From: Glossina fuscipes
Taxonomy: Eukaryota > Arthropoda > Insecta > Diptera > Glossinidae
Direction: 5' to 3'
Assembly (NCBI RefSeq): GCF_014805625.2
Contig: NW_023998415.1
Location: 48,667,446 to 48,731,445 of the forward strand
Length of the DNA stretch: 64,000 nucleotides
Below the pieces are notes generated by a model. That model had not been told where the DNA came from. It saw only the letters and a list, made by a program, of their open reading frames with translations, and did no database searches. Shown here piece after piece: positions 36,507 through 48,912 of the stretch. The translations under genes and the position numbers were made by a program. Positions within the stretch are counted from its first letter, which is position 1. The number at the start of each line of letters is the position of its first letter.

Positions 36507-37035
36507 CAGTCAATCCTTCTATAATCAGCCTTTCAACAACATTCGATCAATTTAATTGCTTTCAGAAGGAATCTCTATAGCGTGAATTTGCCTATGTATT
36601 AGAGTTTTGTATTTGAAACTAACGGTACATTTCCCTTCTCTTTGGTAAGGGTTCATCACCATTTTCCACTTTCAGTTATCAGGGAATTACCCTAAGTCGA
36701 ACTATCGCTGATGCAATCATCCACATTGCCATCAATTTTGAGTGCCACATGGAAAGGAAACTGTGTGCAAATCCGTGCAGACGTACATATCACGATTAGC
36801 GTTCAACAAGCTGCGAGACTTTTGCTCGCTTAACCAGTGTTATATCTCTTGAGGATGAAATCGAAATTTTAAATCGTTTAAAGCGTTTAAAGGGAAAAAA
36901 GAAAACATCGTCCGTTGCAAAATCGATGAATTTGAATACATTTACCATTCGAAGGAAATCTATGACAGATGGTTGTGCGCTAGATGCGAAACATGTCATT
37001 AGCGGAGTTTCTTGTAGAGCGGTTCATAGGAGGGT
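36507..37035 (+). pseudogene. pogo/Tigger-like remnant: left end and CENP-B-type DNA-binding segment
   Basis: The proposed left tip CAGTCAATCCTTCTATAATC starts at 36507 after a TA (36505-36506), in keeping with TA-flanked CAGT tips of pogo/Tigger elements. About 330 bp on, the plus strand from 36839 reads VISLEDEIEILNRLKRLKG, then TSSVAKSMNLNTFTIRRKS. This is the helix-turn-helix pattern of CENP-B/Tigger transposases (SLE.K.EIL.R...G......A...NL...TIR.I). A weaker continuation (CALDAKHVISGVSCRAVHRR) follows to about 37035. The DDE catalytic core and right tip were not found, so the copy is truncated. The helix-turn-helix pattern is the firmer evidence; the tip is inference. Confidence 0.5.
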
Positions 37036-38076
37036 TGATTGTACACACATTTGTTTGTTTATTTATTTATATGTTCATTATTGGCCATAATGTGCTGTCA
37101 GACGAGTTAAGCAACATTATTAAGATGAAAAGATTGAATTGTATTGTATTGTAAAGAAGATCATCGATCAAAACCATTTTTTTAATTTTTTTTTTTATAA
37201 TAATGTTCGACTTATAGCTCTGGCTAGCGAGCTTAAGCCTAACACGTCCAAGTGTAACATACAGTAAAATAATAGTAAACAGTATACAACATTTTCAGGT
37301 TAGGTGCTTATAAAATATGCTCTACCACACTAACACTTACTGTTGCACTTATTTGGAAGTCGTGAGTCCTATTCCATTGATCATGCGGTAGGTATCTTAA
37401 AGACACAAAGCGAAGAGATGAGCCCACGTAGACCTATAAATCGTGTCTAAGCGGGAATGCTTCCTTATGGAGATAAACGCAACGTAACGTGTCACAGGAT
37501 AGGAGATAAAAGTATAAGTGGTTTATAGCGATTCAAAGTCCCTAAGCCTTTTGAAATGATTGGTACGCTCGGTGCTTTCCCGGCTAACGCAATACAAAAA
37601 AAACGAATAGGCGTGGCCAATCCATGGATATAGAGCAGAGTAACGAGCAAATACTCTCATTGAAGATCCGCAAGCAGACATTTATTTGAAATTCTGCATA
37701 AATTTGACGCAAAGTCATGTAAGACACGAGAGTAAAAATGTTTTCGATGTTTAATCGAAAGATCGGAATATTTTCGAAAGTGGACATTATGCATAAAGTC
37801 TCCACTTTAAAATGTATTGTATCTATTGTAATGGGAATACTGGATTTTAAGATTTAGGGGTATTCGCCGGTGAATTCACAAAACATGTTCATCTTTGATC
37901 AACTCGCCAATGCAGGCTTTCTTGCGAAATATTACATTTACTATAGTTTGGAGATATTGGTTTGTATGGGAAATTCTTACAGCGGTACGTGTATCCGTGT
38001 TGAAATGTCAATCTGTGGCGAGTTTTAAAATGAGCTTAATACTTGACCGTAGAACTTTGTATTTTGGAAAGAGAAG
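37036..38076. other. Unassigned sequence
   Basis: No DDE core or right-hand Tigger tip is recognised in this interval. No gene is recognised. Confidence 0.45.
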
Positions 38077-38360
38077 TGTAAATACAGAGAGCAGAGAGTG
38101 TAGAGTGTAGAGAGAGAATTTGAGAAGAGAGTAAAAAAGAGAATTTGTGGTCCGGATCGCGTGAGTGAATGTTAATTTTCTTAAGCTGGGATTAGTTCGT
38201 TGGTCTCAGAGGCTTACTTCATTCGCGTGTACAGCCCGATGAGTAACGAGCGTAACTTTAAGTCGACCTCACAACAGCGAACTTTGAGTTTATTTATTAA
38301 TTCAGTTGTAACTATGCACTCCTATGCACTTAACAGCAGTGGTGACCTTGTGATCTTTTA
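38077..38360 (+). mobile_element. Possible solo/partial LTR with primer-binding-like site
   Basis: A segment beginning TGTAAATACAGAGAGC (38077) and ending TTAACA (38335) has TG...CA boundaries. It is followed after four bases by TGGTGACCTTGTGATC (38340-38355). Insect LTR retrotransposons often carry a primer-binding region with similar TGGTGACC wording just after the 5' LTR. No second LTR, gag or pol was found, so the call rests on pattern alone and may be wrong. Confidence 0.25.
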
Positions 38361-41300
38361 TGTATCTATATTTCTCACGTAGACTCACGATCTCTTTTAC
38401 ACTTATACGATCAACTTGTTTCCTGTTTTATCATCTTGTGCGATCTTGTACATTCCAATTGTTTCTTCTCTTTCTCTGGTCCTCATAACCAAGAGGTCTT
38501 GCACACTTAGAAGAAATGTCATAAAGTAGCGAATTTAAGTTCTGTTCCTTCTGCCTGGTGAAATCTACTCTAAAGTTACTTTTAGCGCTGGCGCTACACG
38601 TGTATATTTAACCCTTTTCACGGATATGAAACTATTTTGAACTGGGCACTGAACTTACTCGCCTACTTAGTCTTACTCGAAGAACAGCGTAAACGTAGAC
38701 AATATCTCGCAGTTTTCTGCGAGATTGAAACAGCTATGAACGTATTTAATATTAACTGATGGGACTTCGAATGTGATCATTTTCCTGATGCTTGCAGATA
38801 ACCTCACCGTACGTAGATATTCATATAAACTCTTATAAAACTAACTTTGATCCTCACTATACACTATATGATTATGTTTGATATATAAGTGTGAATATCG
38901 TTTTCGGTTTTGTTCGATTATCTGGGAAATGAGACGAAATTATATCAAGATATATACTTTCTACCTTTCGCATATTCGTATCTAGTATGGTAGTTCCCGC
39001 CTTGCAATCACGTGTCGAACTTTTTTAAATTTATTTATGGACTTTGTTACAGGTTTTATAATTTATTGGCCAAAGAGATGAGATGAACACTGCAAGAGGT
39101 GTTTTTTTGTTCCGCAAATAAAGCAAAAATTTAATGCAAGTTGAATAAATTTCTCGTTCTTGTCGCTTTTCTTTAAACGGCTTTAAAATTTTTTTTCGGA
39201 TTTTGTTTTAAATGTGAAAACACCAGAACTTATTTGCATTCCCGGTAGAAGTGCGTTTTCTTCTTTTTTTTTTTATTTCATTCATATGAGTAAGCGCTTT
39301 GGTGCTCATGTGTATGTATGTATTCAGTTCCAATTTCAATTTTTAGTGAAAGGATATTGCCATTGTTGTTTTCCATGTATTCCTTTCGTAATATTATCCT
39401 TGCTTAAGTTTTTGCTTTTTTCATTAAAAACTCATCCTCTCTCTCTCTCTCTCTCCATCTCTGTAAAGGTTTCTCTTTATTACAACAGGATTTCCTGACA
39501 ACATCACAATCGCTGGTTGCCGTCGCACCTTCTGTCTTCTCCTTCCCAGTCATCATTCATCAGCATCATTGTTATCACCGTTGTTAATACTGTCATCATT
39601 ATCGATTGAACAGTTCCTTAAGAAATTATATATGTTTCCACGACTGCTGAAGTCGTACATAGACCTCAAATACCCAAGAACAACACTGCAAAGAAATAAA
39701 TAAAATGAAAAAGTGAAAGAAAGAGTAAACCGGTTGGCTACCATTCTATTGAAAAGTGAAGCACGAATACTGAAGTATCCATTTTAGTTATATGTGATAA
39801 ACAGGACTCGATGCCTATTATATTATTTTGTTTTTATTTTTTGCGCTTGAAAATCCGATGTTTTTGTTGAAATTGTTGTTGGCCTTACTACTGTGTTTAC
39901 CTATACACTCTGTACGGCTTATTTCTGATCATCATCTTAGATCAGCAATTATGAGACAATTTTTACTCAATGCCAATGCTTAACATTCGCCACTTTTGTT
40001 ACATGGAAAGAGACCCGGTCTGAAGCGATCTACGTAACTAAAGGCCTATTAAGAAAAAATGCATACGGCTTCCAGTCAGATCTTCGCAAATACTTCAACA
40101 ATTTTATCTATTCATTAGTTTTCCTTTGAACGAAAATCTTAAGCCATTATAAAGGGGCTTTGAAAAGCTCGCCTTTAGATTCGAATATTGATTTAAGGAT
40201 TTGTGACAAAGAACGATTGATAGTTTTTACAAGCTTTTGTAATAAAAAAAATATGATGAGCAAAATGAAATTTTATTCATCCTCTGCGAATGCTTGTGAC
40301 AAGTACCCAGGTCCCAGGGGGATTCTTGTATGTGCAAGGGTAAAGGGTTGTGTCTCCAATCCAAAAACTAGCAACAGTCATACGGCCCTTGCATCAGAAA
40401 ATTTCTTCTTCGTCTCTTTCAGTGATCTTGTGTTCAGAAAGAATCGATCTTAGCGCTGACTCAACTCATATGTATATGATGCAATTCTATCAAGTGCTTA
40501 TATGCAGATATAATGCCACACAAAAGTCGTATTAGTTCGCGTTTAGTAGCGTGCATTATTTGCTGCTGAAAAACTACATATTGAAGTCCGTGGAGAGAGT
40601 AATGGTGTCTAAGTCTGAGGACGTAAGAAAAAAGATAACGGCATATGAGAAAGTAAATTGGGAATTGCTGGCGAAGCTATTGATTTTTAGATCGACCGAG
40701 AAATCATATAAAACAACTTAATCAAGTTACAATGGCTGAGCGAGTTTGATTGGGAAATAATCCCGTACCTATTTATTCTTCCCATGGATGATAGCTGTTG
40801 GCTGGGCTTATTATTGAATTTTACTTTTCAATATCATATGCAAGCGATAATTGGAAATGCATCGGTTCGTTGAAATTACAATGATAAGTACGGGCTTGAT
40901 TGTCATTGGAGAACAGAAATTTAAGTGCTTTAGGTTTCTATTAATTAAACTCTTAATGAAAGTGGAAGCTTTTGAATATTTTTTTGTAAGCTTTTTATTT
41001 TTATTTGCTTGCTTTTTTTTTTTTTTTTGCTTGAGAACAGCGGCACATACATACGCAGCATATACACAGAGTCTCTGACAATTATCGCTTGTTGTTCGAT
41101 GAAGGTGAACATTGATAATCAGACGCAATAACCGCTTAGTGTATCTAAGTCTTATTAACGTACAAACATTTGTAATTTTCTAGATCTGTATATGTGCAAG
41201 TATATTACGGCAAGATATCATTGCTCGCATGTGAGTGTATTAGTTGTGCAGCAGTTTGGGTTTTGTCAAAAAAATGTAATCGAAAGGAGCGAAAAAGAAT

Positions 41301-43560
41301 AGAGAAGAAAGGGGTGGAGCGTGTCAGTGCTTCAATGAAAAGCGTATACGTATGAATGGATATGTGTGATACAGCTTGTTAACCTCAGTCAAGAATGTAA
41401 AAGTGGTTTGCAGTGACTCATACGTACGAGCAATATATATGTAAACCTGAGAGAATGTAATTTTGTGATGAGTTGTGAAGCAATGCTACGACCAAGATAA
41501 GTAGTAGTGTGTTTATGTTTTACCTTGGTTTTTATTCACGTATTTATATTGTTATTACGATTGTTAACTTTTCTATAAGGCACATACATACATACATACA
41601 TAAATTCATGTTTTGTTGCGGACTGTCTTTCTTTATGCTTCCTACAATTTGTGCTTATTGCAAATAATTGAAAAAATTACTCGCTGGTTAATCTTGCTAT
41701 TGCTCTAAGATATTTTCATTATTTCTTTTATGTGCTTCTTCCTTTACGGACGATACTTGTTATTGTAGTATGCAAGGCTTCTTGTCTATATGTGCATTAT
41801 TTAAGGGTAGACGGTGTGAAGAACAATGTTTATAAATCTCTTTACACACACTCGTATAAACAAGCTCACCTGTTGTTCATGTCTCTTTCAACTTTTCATT
41901 CTTGTTTACAATTTTTAGAACACTTATCCGTTTCATTTCATTTTATACAAACCTTATAAAACGAAATCGCTGAACGTGTCGAAACACATCAGATTGGGGT
42001 AAACGAAAGGCGTTTTGGCCTTCGGCTTGTTAAAATATATTTGCGTTTTTATTAGAATAAAAACAAGATTAGCTAAATTCCAAATTTGCAAGTCCGCTTA
42101 GAATAGTTTTAGCAAAAAGTCAGGTGACGGCGATAGATCGCCATGCTGTAGAGCAAAAAAATAATACTTGTGAGGAGGGGATTACTGCTATTAAAAATCC
42201 GTAAATTGCGGTATTGATGGAGTTGAGTTAGTTCAAAAGTTTTCTCTTCGCTTTTCTTTTGCTATAGATTGATTGTTGACTATATGATAATCAGCTAGGT
42301 GATCTCAAAACCACACACAAAAAGCACAAAACAGGCACTTATTTTGAGGGCATACACAATCTTACGGACTAAAAGTTAAAATGGCACTAAATGCAACCAG
42401 CCGTTAAGACAGGTAGTAAATTTCCCTTCTATACTCGACCCTTATTTTGAATGCAGAACCAGATAGATCCTTGCATCCGTCTTCTTGTATTTTCCTTGCA
42501 TCAAGTTGTACTTCTAGGCTCTATATCTGCAGCTTTGGGGAATTCGTCTGCCTTACCGCAGGTTATAAATTCGATAATGTGAAGAAGAAAGTTCGAGACC
42601 AAAGTCATAATTTAAATGCAGTAAATAAAGGGCAAACAATGTTGGATCAACAAGTTACGTAAACTCAACGGATGACGGTAGAATAACTAAATGTGATGCA
42701 ACGTGGATCTAACATAATTTTATTTTACGACTACGCACTACTAACATTAATGGACCTTATTTGTTCAGCTGTAGTGCACTTATCTGATTACAAATACTGT
42801 TAAGCAAGCAAGTAAATTAAGTAAAGATGTGAACATATTTTCCAAAAAGCGTCGTCACCTTAAAAACGAAAAAAACATTCATCAGATATTTGTGTAGCGA
42901 TAAATAATCTAACCTGATGTGCTAGAAATAATTGATAGATTCAAGCAAATATATTGCGTAATAATAGTCTATTAACACTGGTGACACCATTCGCTGAGGA
43001 GAGAGGAAAAATTACAAAACCTCTTTTTATGAAATTATCTCCTCTGGTGAACATTTAACGTTTGCCCAACTATATAACAACAATCCATATATAATCACAT
43101 ATGTGCATCGATATGTATGGGTGAAGGAGCCCGAAACTAAACACGTATTTTAAAGTTTAATAAATTATGCGAAAATCCAATAATCTCGACGTTTGTTTTA
43201 AAACAAAGTTTAACATGTACAGTGCAGTGCAGTGCACACTATATTGTATAAAATGTTTGGAAAGTAAATGAATTCCGTCACAAGTGTGTCATTGTGTGCG
43301 TGTGTGCAACCGTTTGCTAGAATTGCTGTGTTCTTTGTGTTTATTGGCATTTATGCCAAGTGAATTTTAATGCTTATCCGACTACATTTTCAACATTTAT
43401 CCCTTTGTTACTTACTAGTCGTCAGGCTTTACGAGAATGGAAGAAAGCAACAGAAATACAGTAAAAAGATGAAAGCAAACGTATTGCCAGCATTAAATAG
43501 CTCATTGATTATAATATTTACACATAAGTATGAGTGTCATGTATGTAGGCGTGGACATCT
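38361..43560. other. Unassigned AT-rich sequence
   Basis: It contains a perfect 9-bp hairpin (ATCTCGCAG, loop TTTT, CTGCGAGAT) at 38704-38725, a (TC)n tract at 39437-39455, poly(T) near 41014-41028 and (CATA)n near 41581-41602. No gene is recognised in about 5 kb; the frames 39214-39498, 40160-40453, 40811-41128 and 42447-42662 have no motif. Confidence 0.5.
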
Positions 43561-43644
43561 ATATATATATGTATGTATGTATGTATATGTATGTATTTAT
43601 ATAAATGTATGTATGTATGTATGTATGTATGTATGTATGTATGC
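43561..43644. repeat. (TATG)n tetranucleotide microsatellite
   Basis: TATA, then interrupted TATG units, ending in a run of about nine near-perfect units. It inflates the 106-codon plus frame 43370-43690. Confidence 0.95.
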
Positions 43645-44105
43645 ATGTAATCATATGGCACTATGGCTTTTTTACATCAACCTATTATAGCAACAGTTCG
43701 TAGCACAAAACTTAGTTTAGTTATGATGCAACGCTCACTAGGTTTGGATTAAGGAATGAATATGTAGAAAATTCTTGAACTAACCATGTTCCCAAGTAGG
43801 GGAGAAAATTTATAGCGAATAAGGAGTAAATTTTCCAAACCATGTATTTTGAAATCTTTGCAAATATCTGGAGCGCTCGTGCTTATTCCATACTAGAAAT
43901 TGATTTAGTCCCTAGTGTAGTGCACGTTCCTACCAGTTAGTTAAGCTGACGCAGCTTAAAAGAAACTCAAAAATCAAACTCTTCTCTATCAAAATTTTAT
44001 TAATCACATTTAAAACACATCCTCGTCTACGGCATTCCCTTAGCATGTGGACCGCATTTGTGTGTGATTGTCGCTTATTATAGGAATTAGAGGACGGAGT
44101 AAGTT

Positions 44106-44108
<3 letters not shown>
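43645..44108. other. Unassigned sequence
   Basis: Nothing recognised. Confidence 0.5.

Positions 44109-44140
<32 letters not shown>
44109..44140. repeat. (GA)n microsatellite
   Basis: Sixteen uninterrupted AG/GA units. Confidence 0.97.
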
Positions 44141-44144
<4 letters not shown>

Positions 44145-44229
44145 CCTCAACGAATGCCTACTTGACAGACATTGTGGCCGAGATCTACTTAGAACCTATG
44201 GTATATTTAACCAGTTGTGAATGCGTGAC

Positions 44230-44540
44230 ATCGATTCGGAATTTAAAACAATATGTTTTCCAATGCATCAATTTTCGTAAATATATAAAAGTGTCGCATG
44301 TTTTTCCATAAAAATAGGCGTGGCAACAGTTCACTTTCCATTTTTATATCCAAAATTTTATACTGATACATACTGACTATATCGGAATATTGCGTGTGGG
44401 GGTCCTATCAATAACGATTCTTTTCTAAATTGAGGAGAAGCAATTTGCCTAGAGGTCATCTAGTGTCCGTTCTATATTGGTATATCATCGACAATTCCAA
44501 ATTTCATTAAATGGGCATAACAACATTGTAGCGGGAAGCT
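44230..44540. repeat. Dispersed-repeat fragment
   Basis: Short GGCGTGGCAACAGTTCAC and TTTTATATCCAAAATTTTAT phrases and a GACTATATCGGAATATTG phrase resemble the wording of fly repeats that carry GTGGGCGTGG motifs. The match is loose. Confidence 0.35.
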
Positions 44541-45183
44541 CAATACATTTACAATTTTTTTTAACTTTTTAACACATATGAATTTTGTATGTATTCTATG
44601 GTATTGTAATGTTTTGTAGACGTAATATATAATAGGGTTAGGTTCGGTGACCTAATACGTGTCAGAGCACACACACGTGCACTTAAATGACGATAAAGTT
44701 GACTTAAGTTATTAAGAAGTTTGAAGCTAACACATGACATGTTGATAGTTGTTATCGTTGTAAGCATAGACACACATGTTCTACATAACCACATGTAAGT
44801 CAGGCTATAAATGTCAACTACATGCTAGGCTATATTAATTGATACCTTAACAATAACAATCAAATACATATACAGTAAGTTGAGTATTGTTACTGCGGCT
44901 TTTAATGGTTATGCAACTGAGCCATTTTATATATTAAGTGTATGTGCTTCAACGTAAAACTTAAAGAGCTGTTACCCTTTTGTATTGTTGTTGTTATAAT
45001 CCCCTTTTTTATAAAACATTTAACCTATACAGTAAAAGATGAAGTTATTGGTAAGCAAAAAAAAATTTTATTATGTTTCAAAACACTGTTGAACAAGTGT
45101 TTTCAAGTGTTCTTGTTGGTTATTCGTTATTGAGCTGAACCTACTTGTACGTATATAAACGACTATATAATATATATAATATA

Positions 45184-45221
<38 letters not shown>

Positions 45222-47685
45222 ATATGTATAGTATGTTGTAGGAAATAACTGTATATATATACTTTCGTATATATATTATATACTTTCGTATACATTTTGA
45301 CATATTTCGGTTAAAGATTGGTACTGTCGGAGTGGGTAAAAGGAAAGAGATGGGGCTAGTGGTTATATGCCCAATCGGTAAGTTTTATGCTTTTACCGGC
45401 TAGACGCACTCAGTATAGCTACGACCAAGTCTTCTTTACCGCAAACCTGCGAAAAGGTGGCTTAACAATCGCGATATAGTTATTGATCTATCAATTTATG
45501 TTGCGGGCCTTGCTCCGTATGTTGGCGATTACTACGGGATCATTCGTTCCAAGCTTAATATATTGCTTCAACTTAACGCCAGCCAATAAAATGCCACTGA
45601 AAACTAAACGCAAGGTAAGACGATCTATTCAAAAGAGTCTTGTACGTAATTAAATATTTAGAGATTTGATAATTTTTCATTTATCTGTTGGTTGCTTCGC
45701 TTACCCAAGCTTTGGGCTTAAAGCGAAATGTTAAAACATACACACACAGTCGTGCATGGAAAGTTTGGAAGACGGAAGTATGATTTTGCTAATTGAAGAA
45801 TTGGATAGACCTGACGAAAATCAATATAGTCTACCGATTTAGAATATATAGTTTATGGGAGCACTCTGAAGCCTTTCCATGTTACGAACGGAAAGATAAA
45901 CTTAACAAAGTACAATTTTCGGGTAGTGAATGTAAAATGTTTTACAAAATGCTTATAAGCCAATGCTTTTCGAAATATTTTAAAGAAATCGATATAATAC
46001 CTTTCAATTCTTGCTTACCTCTCTGTAATAATTGTTCAGAACTTACCGCATTTGTCATTTTATAAATATTTCAATATGAAAAATGTAGCATTAAAAAAAT
46101 AAACAAACAAATGCATGTAAATTTAAGCACACGCAAACGCATACCTGCCTTCCTCTTTGCCCTTAAAAGCGTGGAATGGCTGCACATAACCTGTGTCCAC
46201 ATTCTTAAATATTCTTTTTGTTTGACACCTGCGTTAAATATCTCCCCTAAATGTTTTATAAACGAATGAATACAACAGAGAATGACTACATAACACGAAT
46301 GCATCTACGTAAGCACTTTTTTCTTTGATGCCATATATATAAAATGATATGTGGACTATTTGAAATATTCATACTACATATATATACATATATTTGTATG
46401 TATGGGTAGCTATAAATGGGGTAAGTTATTTTTTTGATGTAAAAAATGAAAAAAAAAAAAAACAAAATAAATAAATAATATATAAAAATAAAATGTGAAG
46501 TTTCGACATAGCAGGACCTGAACCGAATTTGTTGATACCCATGATTAATTTCACGCATAGGCATACATGTTTGTATGTAAAGGTGAATGCATGCCACTCC
46601 GAACAGTTGCTATCGCCGCTGGCTTTCCATCGCAACATTCAATAAAACAACTCTTCAGATTTATTCACTTTTTATGTGTACCTTTTATGACAGCTACGAC
46701 TAGCCCGATAAATAATTCCACTCAAAATAATTTTTAAAGCTATCGCACCTTCAATGATTAAAATGCCGACCGAAGGCATGCGGGATACCTAGATTGTTTG
46801 AAATCTTTTACGCCAGTTAATTATGCACATATAACTTGAAGAGTAAGTGAAACTTTTTTCCATTTTTCATATATTACAGTACTACGGTGGTGGTGTGTTC
46901 GAATATTGCATACCTTTTCGAGTTCATACAAAAAAAAAGAAGCAGATATTTTTTCATTTTTTCTATTCATTTCATTTTCAATCAAGAATAACAATAGGAA
47001 GTATCGTAATGTAATATGTCAAGTGACGTCAAATGGAGGCCAAGAATAGGTATAGCTAGCAAGCGAAGATCTTATAAAGTATAGGTTATATATTCTTGAT
47101 CTGAAACTTGTCTAATGACTATCGATCTTTTTTGTTAGCTTCCAACTATGTAGAGATTGTGAAGTTTCCTTATACGCTATATTAGCCTACAAGGTGACAA
47201 GTCGTACAATCTGTATGTAGATTTGCTCATATTTAATACAAATTAGCAAAATTGGTTTTGAGGATAAAGACAAACAAAATATGGGCAAATTTCGAAGACA
47301 CAAAAAGTCATTTATACTTATAATCTGACGCTTAAGATTAGTTAAAATTAAATAAATAAAAAATGTTGCATGTGTCTGAGCGTATATATTCATATATGGG
47401 TATTAAAGATGCGTTACAAGCCGTATATAATCTCTTTTCTGCTTTCGAGGATATTTTCAAAAACAAAAAAGAAACGAACATTCATTACACTGGCTTGGTA
47501 TTTATTTAAACCAAGAAATCCCTTAAATTTCAGAAACAGGCAAACTACAAACGATTACAACCATATATTTACATATATATGCGTACATATATATATATAT
47601 ATAAAACGCCCGCAATAGTATTACCTTGCAATGGTCGATCATGGCCAGTGGTAAAAAAAAGTAAAAGGGTTCGTTGGTCAAGTTG
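44541..47685. other. Unassigned AT-rich sequence
   Basis: It includes (TA)n at 45182-45218, a CA stretch near 45740 and poly(A) near 46448-46461, plus a loose dispersed-repeat scrap at 47040-47150 (AAAGTATAGGTTATATATTC, then TTGATCTGAAAC). The plus frame 45793-46065 (90 codons) has no motif. Confidence 0.5.
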
Positions 47686-47696
47686 CCATCATCATC

Positions 47697-47728
<32 letters not shown>

Positions 47729-47732
47729 CATC
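47686..47732. repeat. (ATC)n trinucleotide microsatellite
   Basis: About 15 ATC units with one CAC interruption. Confidence 0.95.
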
Positions 47733-48224
47733 GGTCTTACCGTTAATGTCGTTGTTTTCGCTGTTCTTTGCATTGCTTAACTATTGCATTGAATTACATT
47801 CAATTGGTTGGTGTGGTGTTCATTATTAAAATTGATTTAAGTAAAAGGCGAACAATCGCCTTTGCACGGCCAATATTTTTATTTGGGCATGTTTTACATT
47901 AAGAGTCAAAACATTTGCATTCAATTTCGTAAATCAAGTATAGCTGCTATGATAGCCAAAAACATGGCTACCTTTAATTTTATTATTATTATGACTATTA
48001 TTGCTATAACCACCGACGAAGATTGGAGACATATTCACTTTGTCGAGACGTTTGCAATAAGCAGAATCTTATCCAGGCATCTGACAAAGAATATACATCC
48101 TTTCGTTTAGTACTATTGTCACATTCGAACTAAGAATGTTCGTCGGTCCGTCTTAAGGTATCGGCTTCAAATTAAAGAAAAAACTGTGATAGGTCTTACA
48201 CATAGGTATGTATTGAAAACGAGC
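47733..48224. other. Unassigned sequence
   Basis: Nothing recognised except a possible A-run (T-run on the minus strand) at 48176-48182 that could terminate a pol III transcript started from the boxes at 48225-48286. Confidence 0.45.
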
Positions 48225-48290
48225 GAAATCGATCCGCGGCCCCGCATAGGCTCAAACATGATTTGGTCGCTTTGCCCACTGCGCTACGCA
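48225..48290 (-). promoter_or_regulatory. tRNA-like internal pol III promoter (A and B boxes), probable SINE or tRNA relic
   Basis: On the minus strand, TAGCGCAGTGG (within 48275-48286) fits the A-box consensus TRGYNNARNGG exactly, and GGATCGATTTC (48235-48225) fits the B-box GGTTCGANTCC in 9 of 11 positions. The gap of about 39 bases is normal. A minus-strand T-run lies about 45 bases further on. Cloverleaf pairing is poor, so this is not a functional tRNA gene; a SINE head or tRNA pseudogene is likelier. No target-site duplications were found. Confidence 0.45.
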
Positions 48291-48749
48291 ACCTCAGTAA
48301 ATGTAGTGAGATCAATTTTCACTTGTGCGGAATCGATGACTGTATCTGGGTATATAAAGAAACGACCACGCCCAGCCAAAGTTGTAAAGCAATATTATTA
48401 TTATTATTATTATTAATTGGTTGCAAGTACGAGCTAATGTGTCTCTTTCACTCATTTTAAAAGTTAAAGCCGTATAAATATGTCTTTGTCCTTTCTCTCT
48501 ATTTAAATCATTTCTGTTTACATGTTTTTATTCAAGCATTAAATGCCTGCTGCGGCATTTTGCGGCATGCGTTTTTAATCTATTTTTTCTTTGTTTCCTG
48601 AGTGCGTCTACAATTTTTAATTAAGTCTTTGGAAGAATTCTCGCAGTGATTTTACTGAATGCTTGTATAGGATGCATAAGTGCGCACATACATCAGTCAA
48701 TAATTCCTGAGACTAAATACAAGAAACCAGCTTTTGGTGAAATCTGGTT
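48291..48749. other. Unassigned sequence with (ATT)n
   Basis: (ATT)n lies at 48391-48415, preceded by GACCACGCCCAGCC, a phrase typical of fly dispersed repeats. No gene is recognised. Confidence 0.5.
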
Positions 48750-48912
48750 TTATTCATCAACACAATGGCCACCAAAGGTTATGCAACCAGTTCAACGCTT
48801 TTCGAGAATTTATTTTACCTCCATGACAGCTTGATTTTTTCAAGACGCTGAAAATAAGCTTTCATTTTTACAATGAGCTCATCATTTGATCCCTTTCCCG
48901 CAACCAGGTTTT
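48750..48912 (-). pseudogene. Mariner transposase remnant, extreme C-terminus
   Basis: The minus strand reads KTWLRERDQ (about 48912-48886), then NDELIVKMKAYFQRLEK, and after frame changes ILEKR-stop-TGCITFGGHCVDE and a stop at 48750. Mariner transposases of the type ending ...EAYF..L......GI..LEKRWTKCI.L.GDYVE show the same order and spacing. Only about the last 55 residues are visible, and the catalytic residues upstream are not readable. The copy is dead. Its ending differs from the Mos1-like copy at 11.3 kb, so it represents another mariner lineage. Confidence 0.65.

Noticed and set aside
40598..40720. Tc1-like helix-turn-helix peptide (SKSEDVRKKITAYEK)
   Set aside because: It resembles the start of Tc1-type transposases only over about 15 residues; no DDE core, tips or TA duplications are nearby.
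47686..47732. CRISPR-like or regulatory array at the ATC repeats
   Set aside because: Simple slippage-type microsatellite with no spacers; the host is eukaryotic.
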